Assembly (NCBI GenBank): GCA_001939145.1
Contig: LSRX01000520.1
Location: 62,001-126,000 of the forward strand
Direction of reading: 5' to 3'
Length of the DNA stretch: 64,000 bases
Origin: Symbiodinium microadriaticum
Taxonomy: Eukaryota > Sar > Dinophyceae > Suessiales > Symbiodiniaceae
Shown here: piece by piece, positions 30,004-44,000 of the stretch
How the letters are laid out: every line of letters starts with the position of its first letter
Position numbering within the stretch: the stretch's first letter is position 1
Position numbers and translations under genes: made by a program
The notes under the pieces: generated by a model
The model's database searches: none
The model's input: only the letters and a program-made list of their open reading frames with translations
Told to the model about the DNA's origin: nothing

Positions 30004-33000
30004 TGTAATAGTTGTATGCGCTTCGCGTCGTCCTGCTTCGGCCACCACTAGTCACTGGCGGGTGCCTTGCTGAAGCCTGCATCATCAAGCATTCCGAAGA
30101 GGTTGTTGCCAGCGAAAACATTCGCTAATCAGGCCCGCTAGCCTACCAGCCGGGTGCTTACATGCCGGACAAGCAAGCATTCCACTATGCAACTTTGCTT
30201 CTAGACTCTGCGTGTCGCGCCCTGTCAAGAAAGCAAACTGTTTCTAGGGCTCGGTTTCCACTGAAGCATGCGGATAGGCAGTGACACGCTCGGCAGGAGC
30301 TGACCAACTCGCCCTCGAGTCCGGAAGTTTGTCGAGAGCAGCGCAGCATGGCAAGTTCCTGCATGCAGCGGCGATTGTGCCAGGTGCCTTGGCGTGGGCT
30401 TAAAGTTTAAAGGGCAGGAACTGTTTGGGTTTACATCAGGACGAACTTCCAAGTACCCTGGACCTTAAGTCTTCGTACATTCTGGCCTGGTTTTCCCGAG
30501 GTGTTGGCACGGTCGCTCAGATTTCCCGTTCCCGTTCCAAGCATCGCTGTGGCAACTTCGCTGGTGCCCTGGCAATCACCGAGCCTAGAGTGCACGGGGG
30601 CTTGAGTGTGCCTTCATGCAGAACCTCAAGCCCGTCCCAAATCGAATCCGCAAGCCAGAAGCCGTGCACACGTGCAAAACCGACACCGGAACTAAGGCCG
30701 TGTGACTCCGTGTGACCTTGCGTGCGTGCCAACGGTGAGCATCCATGCCATGGCGATGCTGCTGTGGTTCTGGTACCTCGGCTGTTGACTGAGGGTCCGA
30801 GAAGCGGCTCCAGTGCTGGAGATTTTCCAGACAGTTGCCTCAAGTTTATGAGAGGCCGTAGACCACAGAGCAAAGATTCTTCAATCCAGTCAGGTAGCCA
30901 ACGCATCTGCAGCTTGAGCAGCACCGCAGCACCCGGACTGGACAAATGGATTGCGAGTCAGGCTCCTTGAGCAGCCGAGCCATGGCGAGCATAAGTCTGC
31001 TGAGGATTCGGGGTAGCACGTGAGAACCCAAGGTTTGCCTGGCATGCGGTGCCATGGCCTTGTAAATACATTGACTTGCTCTCAGGATGTGCCACCAATC
31101 GGCAGCAGCAGTGGCGTCACGTTGCTTTGTACCTGGAACTGGCCAGCGACGAGTCTTCAATCATCCCGAATCCAGACCCGAATGAAATAGTCGTTTGCAG
31201 GTGAGGAAGCAAGCTACATGATACTGTATGGGCAACATCCACCCGATGGCCACGAAGATTCAGGGGCTAGGAGATTGCTGTCATTCCTGTCACAACTGTA
31301 GCCTCTCTCAGTCCAGAGTCGCAGCATGGACATGAGTCGGTCATCACTGCTCAGGTGCTGGGCGTCGAGACCGGTGCGGAGTGCATCAGCAGGCTAAAGA
31401 CTCTACTTCTGCAGGGTTGGTCGGTTGCAGGTCCTCAGGCCCAGCGGCCAGCCAGCGGCCTTGAGGTTCCAGGCCTCGGACGATGTGCCGTGCTCAAACC
31501 CGCAGCCTTGCGGAGACCCATTGCCGAGGCAAGCTTTGCTGAAGGAGTCCTGAGATCTCGTACGTGGGTTGTCATGTTTCATGTGCGGCCTCAGTCGCCT
31601 CAGTCGCCGTTGACATGTGAGAGCTTGCAAAGTTTCCGATCAGCTATGCCCTACTGAACAGTAAGCAACCGTGCAAAGGCTCGTGACCTGGGTGGTCCTT
31701 GGGGCGCTGAGATGACTCACTCCAGGGGAATTCAAAGAAGATCTGCTGCTCCTGTGAAGGAGCGAGTTGATCGGTCCAGCCTCGAAGCAGACGAATCCTT
31801 GCTCTTTGCCAAGTAGACAAGTAGATGGATTGCTTGCGTGTGCTGCAGGTGAAGCCTGGCTTGGGCTTGTCGGCATGTGCCAACCCAAACCAGGTGCCAA
31901 GTTCCAAGATGGTGGTGTCCGCACTCTGCGGAACTATGTGGTCGCACGGACATCTTGATGTGGCTGCTTCCTCTCTTTACTTGGAAACCTTATCCGGATC
32001 CTAAGCAGCAGAGAGCCCGGCGGGTGCAGAAAGCATCAGTTTGTGCAGCTCCCTGTGAGAGCCGTCGACCTACCTCTACTTGACGCCCCCCAAGTACAAG
32101 CTCGGGAACTATGAGCCTTGTTTTGGCAGCTCGGATATTCCGGCGTGTTCAAAAGAGTTCGGTGAACCAGCTTGTGCCGTACCTTCTTGGCTGCCGACTG
32201 CCTTCGTCACCAGGGTGTTTAAGAGTGAGCACATGCTGGGATCTCAGCTTCGACCGCTTCAAAGTCGGAGTGAAGGCTTCCAGGCAGTCGCCCAGCAAAG
32301 AGCATGCCCGGCTTGCGCAGGTAGCACCCCTCGGCTGCTTCGGCTTTCGTCACTAATTTCCTGGGCTTTGGAGAGGTCGGAGGAGCCGTCCAGCAACAAT
32401 GCTGCCCAGCAGTTGGCAAGCATGTACACACAGCATGAGATGTCGCTCGGCGCAGTGAGTGTGTCGAAGAGTACCACGTTGCAGGATGTTCTTGCAAACA
32501 TGAAGCAGATGATCCAGAACTTTATGAGGAATTGCACACCTGCCTCGCTACCGGACATGCTGGTATAGAGCTACAACCCACTTCCAGCCAATCTGCTGTT
32601 GATATCCGTGGCATGATTCCTTACCTGAACCTTGGCACTCCACATGCTGCACCATCCGCACCTTCTCCCATGCCCGTCCTCACGACAAAGTCTGCCACGC
32701 AACGTGCGGGCTCAGAGGTGCCCGAGCAATCGGGGTTGCCTGTTAGGAATGCTGGCTTCAGCAACGCTGTCTCCTGCATCCTGACGTGGAGTCCTGCTCG
32801 AAACCGCCAGCCAAGCAAGTCGCACGGAAGCAGCACCAGCACAATGGAGGCCACTTTTGCCTCTTCGGCATCCGGGCTCTTGTGGCAGTGCACGTTCCAT
32901 TCGGGCTTGCTTGGAGACGTTGAGCTCTTTGGCACTGCCGCCCCGCCCTGTGAGTTTTCCGACAAGAGAGCCCTTGCAATCCTGGCAGCTCCGTTGCAGC

Positions 33001-36000
33001 AAACAGTAACTGCGAGGACGAGGACTGGGAGCAAAGAGGGGGCCACCACTCTAATCCCCGCCGTTGAGCGCTCTGTCCCAGTGAAGTCAGTCAAGTCCAT
33101 TCCGAAGCAGCACGAGCAGTTGCACTCCAAGCTCTTAGTTCTTTTGCTGCAGCACTAGGCCAACTTGCGGGAGTCACCAGAAGCTTCAGGCGAACCCAGT
33201 ACTGGAACTGGTGCGACAAAGAAGAAGCCCTGGCTCCTTCCGGAGACCAGAGAGCTCCGGCACAGCCACTGGCACAGCCGGTGAGACTGGGCCAGCTGAC
33301 AGCCATCGCTCTAGGCAGCTTCTCAAAGACGAAGCTTGCACGCAGGGGGGCGCGACCCTCTCGCTCCCGTCCCACGAAGCAGCCACGTGTGACTGCCTCC
33401 AAGCGCAGTGCCGCACTTGCAGTGTGCAACCCTTCGATAGAGGCATCGGGATGCCTTGCAGCAGGAGCACGCTTATCCTGTGAAAAGGGTCTTGCCTACT
33501 ACCTGGCGGCCATGTTGGCAACTTACCTGTGTCTGTGCCAGGGACCTCGGTCCGTGCTGAGAGTGCAGAGAAGGTCACCGATGGATTGTCGCACTGCCAG
33601 CTCCTCCCCGAGCTTCGTCAGCCAAACACGATTTTCCTTATGCTGGACCAGAAGGACTTCCTAGCTCGGGAGTGCGGATTGCAGTGATGCAAGACAGATC
33701 TGCGCAGCCATCAAAGCTTTTGCTTGCCTTGGCCACGTGCGCATGCACGGACAAGCACGACTCACCGCTGGGAGAACTATCCGGGGCTGGGTGCCGGCAT
33801 GTCATTCACCGGCCGTGTCTGCTGTGCTTGCAGCCCATGCTGCACTCGCGAGCTTCTCCGACGGTTCTTGTTTTGCAACTTTCAAGGCCGTGCTCTCGGC
33901 TTGACATGAGCGGTACTGTGCAGGGCTCATGTGTCGCTTCTGTCATGCTGCATCACTACGAGATGTGCGTGCTGAGTCAAAGTATACCTCTACATCGCGG
34001 TTGGCCCAATGCCTCCACTCGCTGAACGTGCTCTGGCACAGACGAGAGCCACACAAACCCTTGAAAACATCCCGTTTCAGACACATCCTGGGTTCTCGCT
34101 GACACGTCGTGCATTTCCCTATTTGGGCCCACGACCGCAGGTTGTATCCATGCTTACATGCCGCGAAATGCTGTGCGGCAGGAGGGGCTCCCAATCATGT
34201 TCCGAGTGCTCGATCAGATATTCCTGCCCACTGTGAGCCACGCGGCAATTGAAAAGGCAGCATATGTTGTCAGACTGGCCAGATCTGCCCGCAAGCAGAT
34301 CCTCGTCACCTTGCACATGGTAAACCTGTGAAACGCACCTCCCGCGCTGCCAACACCTGTTGCCATCGCAGAACCTCGCCAGAAGCTCCAGGATTGCTTG
34401 CAACACCTGGCCATGTCGTCCAAGAGGTCCGCAAACCAGGCCGCATGACTGCGACTTGATGGTCCCCTGGGTCCGCGCGAGGCTGACAAGACAGAACAAA
34501 GTCTTCCCGTCCTGAGCCTCTGAACCGACGCCCGGAACGACGCTCACTCTGAGAGAGGCGGGGAGGCTGAGGGCGGTTCCGGGAAGAGTTGGGACCACGG
34601 GCTTTCGAAGCCCTTGAAAGTCACACCGGGGCAGCAGCTCCGGGCTCCATCTCAGATCACAGGTTCACTTCCTTTCCTAAGGTGCACGCACGGAATCTGC
34701 CATGCCGAAGGCCTTGAAAGAAGTATCAGGGACGGCCGGGCCTTGCGGCTCTGTGTGAGACTAAGGGAGCAGGCATCGCTGAGGGACTTGGGAGAGCAGG
34801 TGAAGTGCTCGATTCGGAAAGCCACATCAAGCCTGCAGTCTTTCATTTGGATGGTGGAGATTCAGATCCGCAGCGGCTTTGGCCAGAAGCCCGCAGGCAA
34901 CCAAAGCTTTCAGTCTCGATGTGTTTCTTTTCCCACCTTGGCCTTGTCGCTCAGACCACCCACACCCAGGGACCGCATCCAGTGTTCCGAGCCGCGGCCC
35001 GTGTCCAGTGCAGTCCTTGTTGCGAGCTCTGCGAAGACCTGTGGATGTAGCCCAGGGGGGTTCAGGCCTGCAACGCAATCGTGCAGCCTCTGCAAGCTTG
35101 GTGGAGTAACGCTATCACGTGGCGTGCGCAAGCGAAACCGCGTCCACATCTGCCGGGTTTGAACTCTTGCCCTGGCCTTCGCTTGCGCAGCCGCCGAGGC
35201 TGTCCAGGGCGGCTTAGGCTCAGACGCCCTGCAATCGGATGAGGCTCGTAGAAGAACGGGTGCCGATGCAAGGCCTAGGCCTAGTTGCTAGTTGCAGCGC
35301 AGTGGCAGACACAGAGTGCCTTGCGTTCAGGCCCATATCGCCGTATGGGTTCCTCCGAGACTCTCCTGTCCCTCTGGTGCAGCTGCAAGGTGCACGCAGA
35401 TTGCTGTCGCCCGGTGCTGTTCGGTTTGGCTTTGTGCCCAGAATTCGTGCATTGACTTCATCGCTCGCGGATCATGAACGCCCGTCTACACATATCGTCC
35501 CTCACTGCGTCTGGGGTTTCTTCACCATCGGACACAGTGTGTATATACCACACAGACTGGCTGGCCTTGCAAAGATGATGACGCTAGTCCCTCTGCATGC
35601 AAGTGGGTTCCTCTTCGCAGATCTGCTGGTCAAGCACCTGGGCGAAGGTGGGAGCGGGAGCGTTTGTGTTTACTGTAAGCGCCCTACGCTGACAGTTCCT
35701 CAGAAATACTTGCTTCGCCGCTTCCGCGCAGGCCCGCTCTGCTAGTCCTGCGGCATTGCAAGCATGAATGTGGCTACCAAGAGAGCGCGGCGGCAAGACG
35801 AGCACCACTCAGGGCCCTGAGGAGAACAAGCAGCGAGACCGGGGTCAAGAAAGCAGTGCATGACGACCAGTCCCTTGTGAGGTCTCCGTTGGCATGACTC
35901 TGTTCGACACAGTTGGTCTTAGTTGATCAAGTCAGTCGCGGCTTCCGTTCGGGGGCATGCAGCATCGTAGCCACGAACATGCCGTGTAACCCCAAGCCAG

Positions 36001-38674
36001 GGCGAAGCAAACCTTGATATGTTAAATGCTTATAGCGTCCTCAGCACATCTTCTGCATCCTTAGGGTCCTTGCAGGCGACTTGTGCTGAGCCAGCTGGCT
36101 AATAGCATTCGTGTCTGACACAGCGTGTTTCGTGTCAGCGGCTTCCATGTTCGGAAGATCTTCGAAGCAAGGGAGGCTCTTGCCACACGACAAAGTCGGC
36201 GGAATGTATGGCAAGGATTGCACGGCTGCCCCACTTCTACAGGTGAAGCGAAGTCTTCCCCGTCACCCATGTGCCGGTGTAGGTGCCTGTCATGCAACGT
36301 GCTCTCGTTTGTGCGCCTGTGGTGGACGCATGGCTGAATATGGAGCTCGGCTTGCCAAGATCTTGCAGATCCTCGCAGCCGCTTGAAAGCGGAGAGAAGC
36401 TGCCAGCCTTGGGGCCGCATCTCACGTGACTACAAGCCCGGCGAGCCCAGGCTTCCTGGTCCCAAGCTTCCTCAAGCTCCAGGCACGTTCCTGCTCCAGG
36501 CAGGTCCCGTGGACGTAGATCCTGATGGGGCAACCATCCCAGTGCCAGATGACTCTGTGCAGGTGCCGATTTTGGGTGAGGACCTGCCTTTATGTTATTA
36601 TAGCGCTTTGGAAAGCCCGTCCTTTGAAAAACACGAGGATCTCTCCAACCTAATGGCTCACTCGTTTTGGCCAGCGACTGCAGTGCGGTGGGCTCGCATG
36701 TCCATTTGCCACGAGGGTGGAAGCTCTGCCGTGAACGGAGCAGCCTCGCTTACCTGTCCAAAGGCCCTTAGCCAGTTCGGGTGCCGCCCTTGCACGCTGC
36801 TCGTGTGTCATTCAGAATAGAGAAGCATCGCACCTCCGAGGTGCCGGTTCTTCCATTCCAGCAGGTGTTGTCTTGGCACCTGCCCGTGACCTTCCACGCT
36901 TGAGACGTTGCATCAAATCACCCACGGAGCTGCGCGAGCCGCCCCCAGCCAGCGTGGTCTGTTCCCCTTGCTTTGCATTGCCTTTGAGATGTGTGCCAAC
37001 CGCCTTCTTTCCTGGGCCGCGCCCACTGTGCCGGACTGCTCTGTCCAAACGCCTGTTACCACCTGCAGTGCCGGACCATTCGACGGCATGCGCAAATGTC
37101 GACACCGCCCTGACTTGGAACACGAGTGCCATGTGTGCCTCACTTCGTATTGTCTTGCACGCTCGTGCTCCGTGGCTGGCTGCGGCTGGTGCCGTGCGGA
37201 GCTGCAGGCAGCGGCAGCAGGCCAGAGCTGTCGCGGCTGCTGCATGCATCTGACCATGTGTGGTTATGGCCGAGTCGGGCAGATTCAGCTTAGCCAGTGC
37301 CGGTTGCATGGGTCTGCGCTGACTTATTGCGATGGCCAGGATAAGACCTTGAGGTCCCCAAGGTCGTCAGCCGATCAGCTAGGCCAAACCGCTTGCTTGA
37401 GGACCGACAGCGCTCTGCTTCCGGCCATCTCGTCGGCCTTCACGGTGGGCATTGCCGTTATTGCCGTTCCCTTCCGCTTACCCGGCTTGCCCGTTGTTCT
37501 TGGTTGAGAGGAATGAGACCTTGATTTTTCGAGACTGCCCAGCAACACTTTGTGCCTGTCAGGCGGATGCATGCCACGTCCAGGAATCATTTGGCAACCA
37601 GGCGGCCGCGCAGACGGCGCCTGACGCCCCAGCTACCCTGCAGCGCTGTGGCTGTGGCTGCTTCCGCATATGCTCCGACTGTCCACTGCGAGTGGATCCC
37701 AAGTTGCTGCAAACTTCCGAAGGTCCTCGTTTCATTGCGCTTCTTCCTTCGAAAGGCGCAATGACGAGGCCTGGATCGAAGGCAGGCGCCAGTGTCCTGC
37801 CGCTCGGAAGCTTTGGACCGGCTTTGGTGCAAGACCTGGACGACCTGGACCTGACTTTGCAAAGCTTCCTGCCTGGAATCCACCTTGCCAAATTCCGTAA
37901 GCTAGAGCACGGATGGCATTTCTGCCACTTCCTCCAGCTCCATGCACGCATCAAGCAGATCTTGCAAGAGCCGTGCCTGTTGCAGAATCTGCAAGCTCCC
38001 GCCGCCCTGCCAGACCCCAGCCCGGCACCTTCGAAATGACACGACTCCTGGAAAGCATCGGGCGGAGCATTGCAGCCAGCACGTTGCCTTGCGAGTGATG
38101 AGAAGACTCATCGGCAGCACCGCGCAAGCCAACATCTTGTGCCCATCGGACTGCTACGTGCAGCAAGCTGCTCTCGCATGGCTGCTTCGCAGCATCAAGG
38201 GGTCATGTTGGAGCTGCTTGTTCCAAAACTTAAGCCGGCATTGAATGCAGGCAATTAAAGTGGCGAATGTGTCATGTCCACATGTACACAGAGTGGAACG
38301 TAAAGTTAGAGTAGCAGCTAAAGGTCTTCCAGATTGTCCTGCCTGCGGATTCCTGAATTAGTTCAAGTTGTCTGCTCAAGAATGTAGTGATTTGTGGAGT
38401 ACTTGGCTGCACCTCAATGACAGGGGTCTCCAACAGCACATCTCATATGAGGCCCCCACCTGGAAACCTGGAAGTGTTCAGGGCCCGAATAGAAGCCAAT
38501 GAATTTCTGCCTGGAACTCACTTAGGACAAGACAGATCTTGCCAGCGACCTCCCGGATGTCTGAGACCACTGGATGCATTGCGAAGGTTTGGCTGTTCGG
38601 GCTTCGCCTCCGTCTTCTGAGACTTGGGCATTGGACGTGATCTGCATGCATCGTGGTTTGTGGTTCATATTCGT
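30004..38674. other. Long stretch without a recognisable gene
   Basis: Many open frames of 60-210 codons are present on both strands (for example 32532-33158, 35239-35745, 36908-37507 and 37452-38039 plus). They overlap each other and opposing frames, and none shows a family motif. Scattered CTGCAG-type and CAG-rich words are present. The region could be intergenic or intronic. Confidence 0.4.
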
Positions 38675-38742
38675 CCCTCTCCCCCTGCCTCACTCCGCTT
38701 CCTTTCTTCCCCTCTTCCCATCTACCTCTCTTTCCATAGCAT
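38675..38742 (+). repeat. Polypyrimidine tract (CCTC/TTCC-rich)
   Basis: A C/T-rich stretch with few purines, including CTCTCCCCCTGCCTC and CTTTCTTCCCCTCTTCCC. It could be a low-complexity remnant. A splice-acceptor role is possible but not supported. Confidence 0.65.
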
Positions 38743-40028
38743 CCATCCAACATCTGGCTGGCTATGAGTAGCTCCCCTGAAACCATCACGTTCGTTTCCC
38801 GGAGCAAGGTCGCTTCTTCTTCAAGTCGTGGTCCGATTACGGCAGAACCTTTGTGAATGAGGACGTGGGAAGGGTACTAATTATGGCTTGTGGATCGTTT
38901 TGGACAACGCATTGAAGAGACTTGATCGGTTTGACAAGGCTTGTGGTGCATGTGAGCAATGATGGTGTTGGTTTGTGCCCCCTGCAAATCCAGGACAGTA
39001 TGTAAGCAGCGGCTGACGGGAGACCCAGACCTCTCGCAGCCTGAGCAGCCGAAGATGTCCCTGACCCTCGTGGAAATCGCCGCCGAGGTGCCAGGTGCGA
39101 GCGCTCAGGCAGGCGACGTCCCTCTTCTGCATGCCCGCCACGTACGCACTGCACGCCTTGCGAGTGGGGCCGCTGCTTCGGCTGCGTTCCAGTCGTTGCA
39201 CTTTGACTTGCATCTGTGGCTTTGCCCACGGCCTGTGCAACAGAAATGCCGGCCGCCCGTTTGCAAGCTGCGGTGCCGCCTGGCTCCAAACAGGAAGCAC
39301 CTCTCTCTGCTAACTTGCAAGCCGTGGGCGCTGGAAGCGCTGAAATCTTTGGCATGGGTCTCCATCCTCTGGACAAGCACTTTCAAACCTATCTGCTTTT
39401 TGCTGTCGATTCCCTCTTTCTCCTGTCGCTTCTGGCCCGGCATCCGCAAGTCTGCACCTAAGATGATGCCACTCCTGACAGCTGCTCCGAAGAGAGCCCT
39501 TAGCCGCCTTTTGCCTTAGCGACAGACTCGAAAGACTCAGACTTCCTCCAGAAGATCCCGTCGCGATCGCACGGAGACATGTGCGATTCCGTTTTGTTCT
39601 TCATTTGAACCTGCCTACCGCCAAGCCTTGTGTCTAGCTCTCTCTGTCAATGGTGAGAAGGCTCGCCCAAAGAAAATGTGACGGACCACTGAAGGCTGTT
39701 GTGATGCAACTTGACGCTGTGATGGTTCGGCGCCCCTCATGGAGCCAGCCCTTGCAGGGAGGACATCTGAGCTCTTTGCAGTCTTCCGTTTCGACATCCT
39801 GCCGCAGTCGTCGTTGTTCGCGATGCGGCTCAAAGTATCGGTGGCTTACTCGGCAAAGATGCCGATCAGAAGTTCTAGCTCTTCGACGCCTAAGCCGTCC
39901 TCAGCTGAAGCAGTCCATCCTACAAAGACACTCTTTACAAGGCCTGCATCGTCCTGTGCAGATTTTGAAGCTGAAGGAGATTGCCAGCATCAGCCCAGCA
40001 GCCTTCAATGTGGTCTTTGGGACACGTG
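38743..40028. other. No gene seen
   Basis: Open frames on both strands without motifs. Confidence 0.4.
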
Positions 40029-40978
40029 TAGCAAGGGCAGCTTCCAGCAAGCAAGGGTTTACACCTTGCGCTTGGGAGTCGATGCTGCGGGGGCCATGCC
40101 GCCAGCGCCAAAGCAGTCAGCCCTGTGGCCACAGCATCCCCGCTTGACTCTCGCATAGCGCGTCCGCTTCTGAAGCCACGTTGCCAGAACGTGATGACGG
40201 CAACCCTGCCTGCAAGGGCTCTTGCGGGCTCCCCGCATTCGTCGAGGGTGGCTATCTGTGGGCAATGCAAGCCTCTCTTGCAAGAGCTCCGTCCGCGTGC
40301 GTCTCCAATCCCCCCCTGCGCTCTGATCCCTGAGCCCTTAAGATTCGAAGTCAAGTTCCTGCAGGCGTCTTCGGGGCCCTTGGAACGATGTCAGCCCCCG
40401 GCCGCGCCATTGTACCGACCTGGGATCTCGAAGCAGCGTGGGCGCAAAGCGGGGGTGACAGCCGTTCGCAAGTGCTGCCACGTATGCAGTTGCACTTCCA
40501 GTGTCCTGTTGCCTTGTTTGCCGGTACCGGTGCCGCAGTGCCAACCGACATGTGTGGCAGGTGATGTTCTCGTGCACTTCATCTCCTTGCGCCTGCCATG
40601 CGCCCGAGGCTCCCATGCACCGCAGCCGTCCCAGCTTCGCAGCCAGGACGCCAAGAGGATTTCTAGCGTCGAGTTGATGCTGTCCGCTTCCTTAGTTCTC
40701 GAGACAGTCGCCCAGCCGATGGTCCAGTTCTCGACTTGTCAAGGAGAAACATGTTGCATCCGCATGGGTTGCCGCGGGTTCGCGGATGGTGGACATTCAA
40801 CCAACAGCAAGCTTCTCATGTCTTCCTGTTCGCCTCCCGCCGCCCTGCAAGCTCAGACCCTGCAGGCGTGCGTCAGATCGGGCTGGAAAGCATGGCCGCA
40901 CGGGGTCGCGCCGCAGGCAAATTTGCGATCTGCTTCCAATGTGATTTAGGGTTAGGTCTGCTAGGTAAGTGACACGCC
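40029..40978 (+). repeat. Duplicated segment, copy 2
   Basis: Direct repeat of 8172-9178, offset about 31.8 kb. The core 40121-40978 is nearly identical to copy 1. Upstream of that this copy lacks about 60 bases. It contains an open frame at 40125-40949 (274 codons) that in copy 1 is broken by a one-base difference near 8790. The translation (Cys-, Ser- and Pro-rich) shows no known domain, so I treat it as a repeat and not as a gene. Weaker similarity continues to about 41028. Confidence 0.93.
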
Positions 40979-41028
40979 ACCGAGCCCACACGGTTCAGAG
41001 CTGCATGCTGAGAGAGTCGAAACTTCTA

Positions 41029-44000
41029 ATACCGGCCGTGGACTGCCCACTCCTGAAGCACACGTCTGGCAGATCAGCCGCTCACGGGCCAGAGATGACA
41101 TGGCCGTTTCGATCTGAAGGGGCAGCGCTTAGCAGACGAGAACGGAGGCTTGTAGTAGCATCGATCGGCCGCCCAGTCAAAACTCAAACAGTGCATCCAG
41201 CCAGCTGATTGCAAGACCCCACACTACTTGTGGACGTTGCACGTGCTCTCATGCGGGCTAGCGCATTTTTCCACGCACCAAGATGTACAAATTATTGCTT
41301 CTTGTCGCTTGGGCAGGGCTCACGAGTTCCTGGGCTTCAGGATTTGTTTGGGTTTGAGTGCGGGACGTGGGCTGGCAAGCCGGCCACCGCAGGTGTGGCA
41401 ATTCAGCTCTGAGAAGAAGCCCGTGCAACTAGTTTGATTTCGCGTAGTGAGGGCCCCCGATCACCCGCAACAGTGGTAACAAGACTCCTGCCTGGAGGTT
41501 TGATTTCCATGAATCCGATGAACTCCATGGACCCGGTGTGCGCTTACTCCAAGCTCAGGACGGATTCCTTGTGGGTTCCAAGGATCCTCGAAGAGCTCCG
41601 TGGGCCATCTCCGTCTGCAAGTCAGCCTGGCCCGAACTCGACAAGTGCTCGCCTAGACCTAGACCTCGCTGCCCTCGCTAGTTGCGGGTTAGAGATCGAC
41701 ACGCCGTGTGCAGATGCGACATGGGCACAGAAGGCTTTCTTGACCAGGAACGAGACTACCATGCTGCGCCCGCGGGTCCTGCAGACAGCGTGTACGGCTT
41801 TGAGAAATTCCGAGCGGCCAGCAGTCCATAGTCAGTTGGTCCTCACTTTACAGTGCTCTGTCGCAGGCCTCGCCAGTCTGAAAAATTTCCAGCAGTGCCC
41901 TGCGCTGCAGCTAATTGCACAGCAGCTTGGGCAGCAGCGGCTGGCGTGTGGTCGCTGGCTTCAAAGCAGTCTTTTATCAGTCTTGGCCACCTCGACCGGC
42001 TTGGGCGTGACTCCCGCATGGCAAGTTTCCGGACATGTTTGCCGTCTTGAAACAGTTGAACAGCCCTTTGCGATGCAGAAGAAGGCACCAAAGCTGACCC
42101 TTGCCTGTGGCTGCAACCGAAAACTATACGCTCATGACGAGACTACTGACCGGTTCGTCCCTCCGTGATCCCTCCCCGGCTAGCGTCGGAGAGCTCCGAT
42201 GGCTCCTGCCTTGCTGTGGCTTGCACTGGCGGCAGGAAGTCACTTTGCATCGCCACGCCGGGCTGCGAAGTGATGCAACGGTACATCTGCTTTGTCCCCG
42301 AAGCGGTTCACTATGATCCAGGCATCTGCAAGGAGAAGCGGAAGAACAAGAACAACTGCTTCTGTGTGTGAGTGCTCTGCTTCCGTCACCGTTGATGGGA
42401 AGGACGTCGGCAAGCGCCTTCCTTTGCCAACGGCCCTCTCCTGGTCTGGCCTGCTGCGGCCTGCAGTCGATCATCTATGTTTCTCGGGTGCAACGCCTTG
42501 CTACTCCATATGAGGCGTTGGCAGAGCCGACGCCACTGACAGAGCACTCGTCACGACCGTCGTGACAATCATCGGGTTGAAGCCCATGTTCTGAGATCCC
42601 ATGTTCTGAGACTTGGCAAAAACAACAAGAAAACGGATCAGTTTTTCGCCGGAAAGGGGGTTGAAGCATGCGTCGGAGCATGCGTCTTGTCCAACTTCGT
42701 TGTGGCAGGTAGAAGGGACGCAGACATAAACACACGCTTCTACTGCCATTCAGGTTTCCAGACCTCTGACAGCAGTGTCTAACAGGCATAAGCCTGCAGG
42801 CCTGCAAAGTGATGAAAGTGCACAAGGCTGCATGCCCACTCTCTGTTCTGGCAAGGACACGCGGCTGCGAAGCCTTTGTTCGAAAAGCGTGCTGAGGCTC
42901 ACTAGCACACCGAGGCAGCGTCTGAGATGGCAAAGCAAGATAGAGGCTCCGAGTGCCTCAGGCTTCTTGGAATTCCGACCGAGCGCTACAGGCCGGGGAA
43001 GGCCCAGGCAAAAGCTCTGAAACGGGGGATCGTCAGCTTGCTGACAGGTTCTCTTGCTCTGTCGGACCTGCGTCTTCCCTTGCACTGCCTTGCACGTGGT
43101 CTTTGAGCCCGCAGCGCTCGGGCACGGGCGGGACCCGAAGCCCGAAGACTGCCGGTCCGATCGCCAGATGTGAGATGCCCAGTGCTTCGCTCGTGCTGTG
43201 ATGCAATGTCAAAGCCAGGATACGGGACTTTGCAATGGGCCTGGTCGACACTCTTCGCTTGGCCCGTTTGGTCTTCTTCGCTGAGGTGTCTGCCCAAGCT
43301 CAACACTGCAAGGATGCCTTTGCTTCCGCAGCAGATCTCGAGCGCGCTCTGCGGGGTCTGCCGCGGCGCGGCCGTTCGGAGTCCGAGTGGCCTGGGCCTT
43401 CACGTATGTCTTGAGCTGGGACCGACGTGCCAGCAGAGGCACCGGCGTCTCTACCTGCAGCAACATCTTATTCTGGATCTTGTGGAAAGAAGAGAACATC
43501 AAAGAGGAATCCGAAGATCTGCACTAGACGACCCATGTGCCAGGCTTAGGTGGTCAGCGGCGCGGGCCCCCACTCCCTGTCGCTCCGTTTGAGCGAACCT
43601 GATCCTCGAAGGTCTCGTGCTGCGTCTCGGAGCTGTGGGTTGGGTCGGTGAAGCTGCCCCGGGGTTTGCCGACAATTTGTCGGCGTGGTTCTCCGTGCCA
43701 GTCTTTCCAAGTTCCTGCAGAGGCAGATTGCGACTTGGCAGAGATGGGCGGAGTGACGATGGACTCCTTTGGAAGAGGATTTCCAGACCTTTAGACTCGG
43801 ACTCCTCTAAGCCCCTGTTCTACACACACCTGGATTGGCTAGGCCAGGCTCTCAACGAAACATCAATGTGCAAAATGTGCAATTGATGCTGCGGGTGCCG
43901 TGCTCGTACTCGGGCTTGGGTTCTCGCTGCATGCTAGCGAGCAGAACAGTGGAGCGAGCTTCCAAACATCAGATACGGATCCTCTCGCTTCCCTGCAGCG

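Noticed and set aside
35239..38039. Several 145-200-codon plus-strand frames (35239-35745, 36383-36820, 36908-37507, 37452-38039)
   Set aside because: They overlap one another or opposing open frames, have no recognisable domain or consistent codon preference, and are typical of stop-poor DNA.
41434..42168. 244-codon plus-strand frame
   Set aside because: It shows no family motif, and parts of it overlap other open frames on both strands. Length alone is not enough in this sequence.
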